Below, one piece after another: positions 33,980 to 41,652 of a DNA stretch of 64,000 nt. The DNA lies in NCBI GenBank assembly GCA_034437755.1, contig DAOTTV010000051.1:1-64000 (forward strand), given 5' to 3'. The stretch is from JAUZRW01 sp034437755 (lineage in GTDB: Bacteria > Chloroflexota > Anaerolineae > Aggregatilineales > Phototrophicaceae). Below the pieces are notes generated by a model, which saw nothing but the letters and a program-made list of their open reading frames with translations, searched no databases and was not told the DNA's origin. The translations under genes were made by a program, and so were the position numbers. Every line of letters starts with the position of its first letter. The first letter of the stretch is position 1.

Positions 33980-34447
33980 TTATGTTTCTGAGTCCGATGG
34001 GAGTTGGCTCATCGTTTGGGCAAATGCGCCAAACAGAAGATCCAGCCCCTCCATGAGTTTTTCGAGTTCTTCTTGTGATAGGCTATCGAGCGTGTCGGTC
34101 AGGAAATCTTCTGATCGCGCTTCGATTGATAGCAAGACCGCTTTGCCCTCAGCCGTTATTTCGATGAGGATCATACGCCGATCTTCTTCGGATCGTGTCC
34201 GTGTGACCCAACCGCGCTCTTCCATCACGCTGATCGTGCGCGATAATGATGCCGAACTGACAGACGTATACTCGGCAAGTTCGCTGAGTGTATACGGCTT
34301 ATGATCGACACGATTCAAGACATGAAAGTGAATCGGCGGCAGTTGTAGCACGGGTGTCCGCATCTGAGCTTCCATGATCCGCCCCATTAAGGGCAATATG
34401 CGCTTGGCTCTGCGCGCAACATCGCGCGCGGTCACGGTCTCTGTCAC
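33980..34447 (-). CDS. MarR family transcriptional regulator
   Basis: Dimeric winged-helix repressor of 155 residues: YTLSELAEYTSVSSASLSRT is the recognition helix region and WVTRTRSEEDRRMILIEIT the wing with its DxR motif. The start is GTG at 34447. It heads the operon with the DrrAB-like pump 106 bases downstream. Palindromes just upstream (34459-34480) are likely binding sites, so it probably represses itself and the pump until a ligand is present. Confidence 0.92.
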   Translation of the reverse strand: MTETVTARDVARRAKRILPLMGRIMEAQMRTPVLQLPPIHFHVLNRVDHKPYTLSELAEYTSVSSASLSRTISVMEERGWVTRTRSEEDRRMILIEITAEGKAVLLSIEARSEDFLTDTLDSLSQEELEKLMEGLDLLFGAFAQTMSQLPSDSET

Positions 34448-34745
34448 TTGTTAACTCTGCTAATGATTAGCACTCCTAATGGATGACTGGCTCTAATATA
34501 GTAGCATACTCTGAGCAAAAAATGAACAAGTGGTCAAAAACCACTTATATTTGTCGCTTTCTCATCATTTGTTTCACAGGCGCTAAATCGCGGGGACAAA
34601 ACCTACCTACCGCCTCAACTTTCTTTTGCATGTTCTACGGGCTAAAATACTTGAGCATGAAAGTGTCGCAGTAATTGTACGCTTTCAGTAGGGCGATGAA
34701 GCTGATGTCGTCCGGTCACTATCGGCAATATCAGGGGGCACACAC
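34448..34745. other. Divergent intergenic region between marR and the DUF4139 gene
   Basis: About 300 bases holding the marR operator candidate at its left end. The rest shows no gene or clear promoter pair. An AGGGGG precedes the DUF4139 start. Confidence 0.4.
34459..34480 (-). promoter_or_regulatory. Candidate MarR operator
   Basis: GCTAATGATTAGC at 34459-34471 is a perfect palindrome around its central G and overlaps a second inverted repeat, ATTAG-5-CTAAT, at 34466-34480. Both lie just upstream of the marR start, where an autoregulatory site is expected. Confidence 0.6.
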
Positions 34746-36746
34746 ATGACCAATTTACCCGTTCGTGAAATGGTACTGTACAAGCATGGAGTCGGCTTTT
34801 TCGTGCGGCAGGGTGCTGTCGAAGGCGAAAAAGTACAACTGACATTTCGCAGTGATGAAATCAATGATGTGCTGAAAAGTCTCGCCGTGTTCGACCAGAG
34901 CGGCGGACAGGTTCTCGGTATCCACTATCAAACACCGATGGACATCGAAGCACGCCTCGCGAGCAGTTCGATTACCTTATCGAATTTCCATAGCCTACGC
35001 GATTTAATCCGTGATTTGCGCGGGCGCGATTGCACGCTGGTATTTGAAGTCACCGCTGGAACCGAAGAAACGGTCAACGGGCGCGTGATCGGCTTAGACG
35101 ATAAACCGACTACTCGTAATAATGTGACAATTAATGATGTTGTCCGTGTCTCTATCCTCACCGAAACAGGGATTCGTATCTTTCCCTTACCTACACTACG
35201 GCGCATCAGCATCGACGATGACCAATCCGCGCAAGATTTAACCTACTTCCTCGATACCAGCATGGCAGAAGATGACCGTCGCGTCGTCACCGTGCGCCTG
35301 AGCGAAGGCGACCACGATTTAGCCGTGTATTACGTCGCTCCTTCACCGACATGGCGCGTCAGTTATCGTCTGGTGGCGGAAAGCGCGGACGACGATAGCA
35401 GTAGCGGCACGGCGCTCTTACAGGGGTGGGGCTTGTTCGATAATCGCCTCGAAGAAGATTTAGACGATGTGCGCGTGACCCTCGTCGCGGGGCAACCGAT
35501 TTCGTTTATCTATGACCTGTACGAGTCGCGCATTCCCCAACGCCCGACCGTGAAAGATGAAAGCCGCATCGCACCGGGACCCATCGAGTATGAGGGGGCT
35601 GAAGCTGAAGAAGAAACTATGATGTATGATAAAATGGAGCAAGGTCGTTCTAGCAGATTTGCTAAAGCTAGTGTTGCGGCAAGTAGAGCCAAACCGACAG
35701 GATACAGTGCCGAACCCACACCCAAGCTAGAACGCCAGCGAGCATCACAATCGACACACGCCCAAGCTGAAAGCAAAGCCACAGGTGAAACCTTTCAATA
35801 TGTGGTCACGGCTCCGGTATCGGTCAAACGCGGTGAGTCGGCACTCGTCCCGATTATCGGCAAGGATGTGACGTACGAGCGCGAATTGCTCTACAACGGC
35901 GCGAAGTTACCCAAGCATCCGGTTGCCGCTCTGCGCTTCGATAACGACACGGGCTTAACCCTCGAACGCGGCCCTGTGACGGTCGTCGAAGATGGCGATT
36001 ACAAAGGTGAAGCGGTAATTCCGTTCACCAAAGAGGATACACAGGTCTATGTGCCGTATGCCGTTGAATTGGGGGTTAGGGTTGTGGAGAATAGAGATAA
36101 TCGTTCAAAAACAGTCGGCATAGAGATTCGCGATCTTCATCTACTCGAGCAGGGTTTCAGGACGATTAGTGTTACTTATGCCATCAATAACACCACATCG
36201 AAAGCGCAACGAGTGACTATCGAAGCCCCAATAAATGAACAAGCTGAACTGTTCGAGACACGCCCGCCCGATGTCGAAACACAGACCGATTATCGCTGGC
36301 ATGTGCAAGTTCCAGCGAAAGAAACTGTCGAGTTTGTGCGGCAAGAACGGTATCGCCAATATCAACGTGTGACTATTCGCGATTTGAATTATCAACGACT
36401 TGCTCAATATCTCGAAAATAAGTGGCTCGATGTCGAGTTACACGATAGCTTAAAAGATGTTCTCGATACCATCCAACTCATCGAGAAAGCCCATCAGCGC
36501 ATCCGTGATTGGGAGCAAGAAACCAAGCAACTCCACCAGAAGCAAGAGAACCTGCGTAAGAATCTCGGTGCGTTGCAACCCACCGGTAAAGAGGCGAGTC
36601 TGCGTGACCGCCTGCTGACGCAATTGGAAGAGTCACAAGATCGCCTCGAAGAAATCGAGCAACAAACGGCAGAGACCAAGCAATTCATTGATGCGACGGA
36701 GCAGAAGGTCAATGCGTTAATCGCCGCGTTATCGGACAAGACATGA
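34746..36746 (+). CDS. DUF4139 domain protein
   Basis: The 666-residue protein has no signal peptide. PVREMVLYKHGVGFFVR and RVSYRLVAES with the later LEEDLDDVRVTLVAGQP match the DUF4139 / mucoidy-inhibitor-like layout, in which a beta-rich domain is followed by a helical section. Residues about 290-350 are a low-complexity linker, and the last 110 residues (LEESQDRLEEIEQQT region) form a coiled coil. The function of the family is not known. AGGGGG eight bases before the ATG supports the start. The next gene in the same direction is 112 bases away. Confidence 0.75.
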   Translation: MTNLPVREMVLYKHGVGFFVRQGAVEGEKVQLTFRSDEINDVLKSLAVFDQSGGQVLGIHYQTPMDIEARLASSSITLSNFHSLRDLIRDLRGRDCTLVFEVTAGTEETVNGRVIGLDDKPTTRNNVTINDVVRVSILTETGIRIFPLPTLRRISIDDDQSAQDLTYFLDTSMAEDDRRVVTVRLSEGDHDLAVYYVAPSPTWRVSYRLVAESADDDSSSGTALLQGWGLFDNRLEEDLDDVRVTLVAGQPISFIYDLYESRIPQRPTVKDESRIAPGPIEYEGAEAEEETMMYDKMEQGRSSRFAKASVAASRAKPTGYSAEPTPKLERQRASQSTHAQAESKATGETFQYVVTAPVSVKRGESALVPIIGKDVTYERELLYNGAKLPKHPVAALRFDNDTGLTLERGPVTVVEDGDYKGEAVIPFTKEDTQVYVPYAVELGVRVVENRDNRSKTVGIEIRDLHLLEQGFRTISVTYAINNTTSKAQRVTIEAPINEQAELFETRPPDVETQTDYRWHVQVPAKETVEFVRQERYRQYQRVTIRDLNYQRLAQYLENKWLDVELHDSLKDVLDTIQLIEKAHQRIRDWEQETKQLHQKQENLRKNLGALQPTGKEASLRDRLLTQLEESQDRLEEIEQQTAETKQFIDATEQKVNALIAALSDKT

Positions 36747-36858
36747 GCGAGTATCGTCCTTGATTGACGTTTGAGCGTCGGCGCTAGTCGTGCTTGCCGG
36801 ATACCGTTATCATAGAGGCTGACATCACACATAGCATCTGACAAGGACGAAACAAGTC

Positions 36859-38373
36859 ATGTCACAACGGAGACAAGAGACGCTCTACCGCCCACAGAGC
36901 GGGTTCGACTTATTGCGTATCCCGCTGGTGGGGGCGGCGCTCAAATCACGTTATGGACGATTGATCTTACAATTGCCCTTTTTGTTGGTTGCCATCCTGC
37001 TAATCATCGACGGCTTCACGGGGCCACAACGCGCCTCAACCAATCTGGCGACGGTTGTACCATGGGTGCATTATCGCGGTCTGGTTGTGCTGGTGATCCT
37101 GCTGGCGGGTAACTTATTCTGCATGGGGTGTCCGTTCACGATTCCGCGCACGCTGGCAAAACGGCTATCGCGCCGCGGGCGACGCTTCCCGCGCATTCTG
37201 CGTAATAAGTGGCTCGCTATTCTCAGTTTGTTCGGGCTGTTCTTCATTTATGAATGGCTCGATCTATGGGCGAGTCCGCTGTTGACGGCGTGGGTGATTA
37301 TCGCTTACTTCGTCGCCTCCTTCGTGCTGGAAGCCGTCTTTAGCGAATCAGCCTTCTGCAAGTACGTCTGTCCGCTGGGAACGTTCAACTTCGTCTATAG
37401 CACTGCCTCACCAACGCAGATTGCCATCAAGGACGAGACGGTATGTGCGAGTTGTGTGGGCAAAGAGTGCGTGAACGGCAGTTATGCGCCCCAAACAAAC
37501 ATCCGCATCGACCAGATACCGATCGGCGACGGGCAGACAACCGCGCGCGAAGTCAAGCATCAGCCACAGGGCACGCTTGGCTGTGGGACGGAACTCTTCC
37601 CCCCGCAGATTAAGAGCAATATGGATTGTGTCTTCTGTCTGGATTGTGTGCGGGCTTGTCCTCACGATAACATTGGCTTGATGACGCGCACCCCCGGACG
37701 GGAACTGCATCAGCCACACGCATGGTCAAAACGCTGGGACGTGTCCCTGCTGGTGATTATGCTGGCGTTCATGGCGGTCGTCAACGCTTTCGGCATGGTG
37801 CCGCCTGTCTTCCGCCTGCTGGCGTGGCTCGCGACCTATGGCATCAATGAATTCTTCGCCCTGCTCTTGATCTTCGGGGGTGGCTCTCTGCTCTTGCCAG
37901 TCATCGTGACTGTGATCGCCGCTCACCTGACGCGCACGCTGACCAATACGGCGCGTACGATCTCTCTGCGCGATACGGTCGCGACTTTCGCGCCTGCCTT
38001 CGTGCCGCTGGGCTTTGGTATTTGGATCGCGCATTACGGCTTTCACTTCTTGATTGCGCCGCTATCGGTCATTCCGATTATGCAAGAATTTCTGGGCGCG
38101 TCGATGGGTGACTGGGAACGCTTCGGTTTCACGGTCGATGCGTCGATTATCGGACTGGTGCAGGTCGTCGCGTTGCTCGGCGGTTTTCTATGGAGCATGG
38201 TGCTTGCCCAGCGGGCATCCGTGCGCGTGTACCAACGGCAGAGCTTTGCCGGCTTAATGCCCTGGGCTTTGACTTTACTCTTGCTGATGCTGACTGCCTA
38301 TCAAGTGTTTACCCTGCCGATGGAAATGCGCGGCACCGATGATATTTTCGCGTATTTGCTAGCATGGATTTGA
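36859..38373 (+). CDS. NosR/NapH-like 4Fe-4S membrane protein
   Basis: The 504-residue protein has about ten hydrophobic segments and several cysteine clusters: FCMGCPFTIPR, FCKYVCPLGTFN, CASCVGKEC and the ferredoxin-type CVFCLDCVRACPH. This layout is that of the polyferredoxin membrane proteins related to NosR, NapH and CcoG, which move electrons between the quinone pool and periplasmic or assembly targets. No nos, nap or cco gene is next to it, so the electron acceptor is unknown. AAGGAC precedes the ATG. Confidence 0.85.
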   Translation: MSQRRQETLYRPQSGFDLLRIPLVGAALKSRYGRLILQLPFLLVAILLIIDGFTGPQRASTNLATVVPWVHYRGLVVLVILLAGNLFCMGCPFTIPRTLAKRLSRRGRRFPRILRNKWLAILSLFGLFFIYEWLDLWASPLLTAWVIIAYFVASFVLEAVFSESAFCKYVCPLGTFNFVYSTASPTQIAIKDETVCASCVGKECVNGSYAPQTNIRIDQIPIGDGQTTAREVKHQPQGTLGCGTELFPPQIKSNMDCVFCLDCVRACPHDNIGLMTRTPGRELHQPHAWSKRWDVSLLVIMLAFMAVVNAFGMVPPVFRLLAWLATYGINEFFALLLIFGGGSLLLPVIVTVIAAHLTRTLTNTARTISLRDTVATFAPAFVPLGFGIWIAHYGFHFLIAPLSVIPIMQEFLGASMGDWERFGFTVDASIIGLVQVVALLGGFLWSMVLAQRASVRVYQRQSFAGLMPWALTLLLLMLTAYQVFTLPMEMRGTDDIFAYLLAWI

Positions 38374-38436
38374 TGGCGCACGCGAATGCCTATCCTGTCC
38401 TGTGCTAATTTTAATCCTTTTCCTATGCATCTCGTG

Positions 38437-38442
38437 TATGAT
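38437..38442 (+). promoter_or_regulatory. -10-like element before uvrA
   Basis: TATGAT at 38437-38442 lies 32 bases ahead of the palindrome at 38474. No clear -35 is found at 17 bases spacing. Confidence 0.35.
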
Positions 38443-38473
38443 AGTGCTTGCTTATTAGGAAATTTGAGCTATC

Positions 38474-38489
38474 ATACGAACATTCGTAT
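38474..38489 (+). promoter_or_regulatory. Palindromic operator candidate upstream of uvrA
   Basis: ATACGAA and TTCGTAT form a perfect 7-base inverted repeat with a 2-base spacer, 33 bases before the uvrA start. It contains a CGAA/TTCG core like LexA sites of Gram-positive bacteria, but with a shorter spacer. An SOS operator is the natural guess. Confidence 0.5.
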
Positions 38490-38521
38490 CAACTCATGTC
38501 AGGTAGACCACAGGACACGCT

Positions 38522-41431
38522 ATGCAGGATAAGATCATTATCAGGGGGGCGCGCGAGCACAACCTGAAGAATATCAACGTTGAAATTCCGCGTAATCAAC
38601 TCGTCGTACTCACGGGCTTGTCCGGTTCTGGCAAGTCCTCACTCGCTTTTGACACGATCTTCGCTGAAGGACAGCGTCGCTATGTCGAGAGCTTGAGTGC
38701 CTATGCCCGTCAATTCCTCGGGCAGATGGAAAAGCCCGATGTCGACCAGATCGAAGGCTTATCGCCCGCCGTCAGTATCGACCAGAAGGGCGTGAGCAGT
38801 AACCCGCGCTCGACCGTCGGGACGGTGACCGAAATTTACGATTATATGCGCTTGCTCTATGCACGCATCGGTATCCCTCATTGCCCGACCTGTGGTGTGC
38901 AATTGATCGCCCAGAGTGCCCAGCAGATTGTCGATGCGGTGCTGAACATGGTTGATGGCACGCGCGTGCAGATTCTCGCGCCAATCATCCGCGACCAGAA
39001 AGGCAATCACGTCAAAGTGCTGGAAGAGATCCAGCAATCAGGCTTCGTGCGGGCGCGTGTCGATGGCGAGGTGCGTGAATTAGATGAGGACATCGAGCTT
39101 GATCGCTACGTCATCCACAATATCGAAGTTGTCGTCGATCGTCTGGTACTGCGGCAATACGACGACCCCGAAAGCGACGAAGCCCGTGCCGCCGAATCGC
39201 GCTTGACCGACAGCATCGAAACAGCGCTCGAACTGGGCGACGGGTTGATTATCATCAACGATGTGACCGACCGCGACAATCCCGAAGATATTCTGTTCAG
39301 CGAGCATCTAGCATGTCCGAATGGACACGGGAGCTTCCCTGATTTAGAACCGCGCCTGTTCTCGTTCAATACGCCGCGTGGCGCTTGCCCGATCTGTCAG
39401 GGGTTGGGCTTCAGCCTAGAGATCGACCCCGATCTGATCGTGCCTAATCAGGACCTGAGCATTGCCGAAGGCGCGATTGATGCTAACGGTTGGAACGTGG
39501 GCGATAAAACAGGCTGGACGTGGGGCATGTTCAAAGCCTTAGAGCGGCAGTATGACATCCCATTGAATAAACCATGGCGCGACCTGACCAAGAAACAGCA
39601 GAAAATTATCCTGTATGGCGTGCGTAAACGGATTGAAATTCGCTATACCAACAACTCTGGTCGGGTGCGCCTGTACGAGACGCGCTATGAGGGCGTGGTC
39701 AACAATCTCATGCGCCGCTATGAACAGACTGACAGCGAGAGCATGCGCGACCGCATCGAAGCGTACATGGCGCAGATTCCCTGTAAAACCTGCAATGGGC
39801 AACGGCTCACACCGCCGGCACTCGCGGTGACCGTCGGGGATAAGAATATCCATGAGACGACGCTATACCCGATTGCTGAATTGCTGGCTTGGATCGAATC
39901 TCTGCGCGGAACTGAGGGCGTTGAAGGTGGCTTGAACGATCGTGAGAAAGAGATTGCCAAGCAAATCCTCAACGAGATTCAATCGCGTGTAGGGTTCTTG
40001 AACGATGTCGGCTTGAATTATCTGACGCTCTCGCGCTCGGCGGGCACGCTCTCCGGTGGCGAAGCCCAGCGTATTCGCCTCGCCTCACAAATTGGCAGTC
40101 GCCTGACGGGCGTGCTGTACGTCCTCGATGAGCCGTCAATCGGCTTGCATCAGCGCGATAATGATCGCCTCATCCGCACGCTGACCGATCTGCGCGATCT
40201 GGGCAATACGGTGCTGGTGGTCGAGCATGATGAAGACACCATGCGCTCAGCTGATTGGTTGCTTGATCTCGGCCCGGGGGCGGGCGAAAAGGGCGGCGAA
40301 ATCGTCGCTGAAGGCACACCCGATGAGGTCGCGCAGGTCGTGGGCAGTGCGACGGGCGATTATTTGTCCGGTCGTTTCAAGATTGATGTGCCACAGGTGC
40401 GACGTGAGGGCAACGGGCAATCGCTGATGATCCGGGGCGCAGAGGCGAATAATCTCAAGAACATTGATGTCGAAGTGCCACTGGGCAAATTCGTCTGCGT
40501 GACGGGCGTTAGCGGCAGTGGGAAATCGACGCTAGTGGTCGATATTCTCTATCAGCGCATGGCACAATTGCTCAATAACAATCGCAATCGCCCCGGGCGG
40601 CACAAAGCCATCGACGGCACCGACGCAATCGACAAGATCATCAATATCGACCAATCGCCGATCGGGCGTACCCCGCGCAGTAACCCCGGCACCTATACCA
40701 AGATGTTCGACCACATCCGTGCGCTGTATGCTGAATTGCCAGAGAGCAAGATTCGCGGTTACGATCAAGGACGCTTCAGCTTCAACGTCAAGGGCGGACG
40801 CTGTGAGAATTGCGGTGGGCAAGGGCAGATCAAAATCGAGATGCAGTTCCTGCCGGATATTTACGTCGTCTGCGATGTGTGCCACGGGGCGCGCTACAAC
40901 CGCGAGACCTTGCAAGTTCACTATCACGGGAAGAACATCGCCGAAGTGCTGGATATGACGATGAGCGAAGCGGCGGAATTCTTCTCGAACCAGCCGAAAA
41001 TCTTGAATAAGTTGGAGACAATCGAAGCGGTGGGCTTGAGTTACATCCGCATCGGGCAACCGGCGACGACGCTGTCCGGTGGCGAAGCCCAGCGCATCAA
41101 GCTCAGTCGTGAGTTGAGCAAACGATCGACCGGACAGACGCTCTACATCCTCGATGAACCCTCGACCGGCTTGCACGCGATGGACGTTAAGAAGTTGATC
41201 GACGTTCTACAGCAACTGGTCGATCAGGGCAATTCCATCGTCGTCATCGAACATAATCTCGACATTATCAAGACGGCGGATCACATCATTGATCTAGGGC
41301 CAGAAGGCGGTATCGGTGGTGGCGAAGTGATCGCACAGGGCACGCCGGAAGCCGTCGCGATGATAGAACATAGCTATACCGGACGTTATCTGCGCCCTTA
41401 TTTGCATCTCAGTGAGCCGGCCGCTGACTGA
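38522..41431 (+). CDS. uvrA: UvrABC excinuclease subunit A
   Basis: Damage-recognition ATPase of nucleotide excision repair. The 969-residue protein has two ABC modules: Walker A GLSGSGKSSLAFDTIFAEG, the zinc module CPNGHG...CPICQG, signature LSGGEAQRIRLA, then the second Walker A GVSGSGKSTLV, the zinc module CENCGGQG...CDVCHG and second signature LSGGEAQRIKLS. The CPNGH variant of the first zinc site also occurs in actinobacterial UvrA. The inverted repeat upstream may give DNA-damage control. Confidence 0.98.
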   Translation: MQDKIIIRGAREHNLKNINVEIPRNQLVVLTGLSGSGKSSLAFDTIFAEGQRRYVESLSAYARQFLGQMEKPDVDQIEGLSPAVSIDQKGVSSNPRSTVGTVTEIYDYMRLLYARIGIPHCPTCGVQLIAQSAQQIVDAVLNMVDGTRVQILAPIIRDQKGNHVKVLEEIQQSGFVRARVDGEVRELDEDIELDRYVIHNIEVVVDRLVLRQYDDPESDEARAAESRLTDSIETALELGDGLIIINDVTDRDNPEDILFSEHLACPNGHGSFPDLEPRLFSFNTPRGACPICQGLGFSLEIDPDLIVPNQDLSIAEGAIDANGWNVGDKTGWTWGMFKALERQYDIPLNKPWRDLTKKQQKIILYGVRKRIEIRYTNNSGRVRLYETRYEGVVNNLMRRYEQTDSESMRDRIEAYMAQIPCKTCNGQRLTPPALAVTVGDKNIHETTLYPIAELLAWIESLRGTEGVEGGLNDREKEIAKQILNEIQSRVGFLNDVGLNYLTLSRSAGTLSGGEAQRIRLASQIGSRLTGVLYVLDEPSIGLHQRDNDRLIRTLTDLRDLGNTVLVVEHDEDTMRSADWLLDLGPGAGEKGGEIVAEGTPDEVAQVVGSATGDYLSGRFKIDVPQVRREGNGQSLMIRGAEANNLKNIDVEVPLGKFVCVTGVSGSGKSTLVVDILYQRMAQLLNNNRNRPGRHKAIDGTDAIDKIINIDQSPIGRTPRSNPGTYTKMFDHIRALYAELPESKIRGYDQGRFSFNVKGGRCENCGGQGQIKIEMQFLPDIYVVCDVCHGARYNRETLQVHYHGKNIAEVLDMTMSEAAEFFSNQPKILNKLETIEAVGLSYIRIGQPATTLSGGEAQRIKLSRELSKRSTGQTLYILDEPSTGLHAMDVKKLIDVLQQLVDQGNSIVVIEHNLDIIKTADHIIDLGPEGGIGGGEVIAQGTPEAVAMIEHSYTGRYLRPYLHLSEPAAD

Positions 41432-41652
41432 CGCGACAGATGACTGAAAGGGCATGCGAGCGACCGAACATGCCCCATATGCTCGCTTGCCTCATCAAAA
41501 TCACATTAGAAAGCTGACGACAGCGCGCCTTGTAATGCGTTCGCAACACTCATCTGTTATCATATTTGTCGTATCTAACAAGAAGTTTACAGGCATATGC
41601 TATTCTGCAATACTAGTGCGCGAGTTAGCATAACCAGTTCGAGGTGTTCTAT
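41432..41652 (+). other. Intergenic region between uvrA and secA
   Basis: GGGCATG at about 41450 and CATGCCC at about 41469 form a hairpin just after uvrA that may end its transcript. The remainder is AT-rich and should hold the secA promoter. No coding potential. Confidence 0.4.

Noticed and set aside
36859..38373. True NosR of a nitrous oxide reductase cluster
   Set aside because: The cysteine layout and helices are similar, but no FMN-binding domain or nosZ/D/F/Y gene is present, so only a general NosR/NapH-like call is justified.
40532..41176. 214-codon minus-strand frame within uvrA
   Set aside because: Codon-position shadow of uvrA; no independent support.
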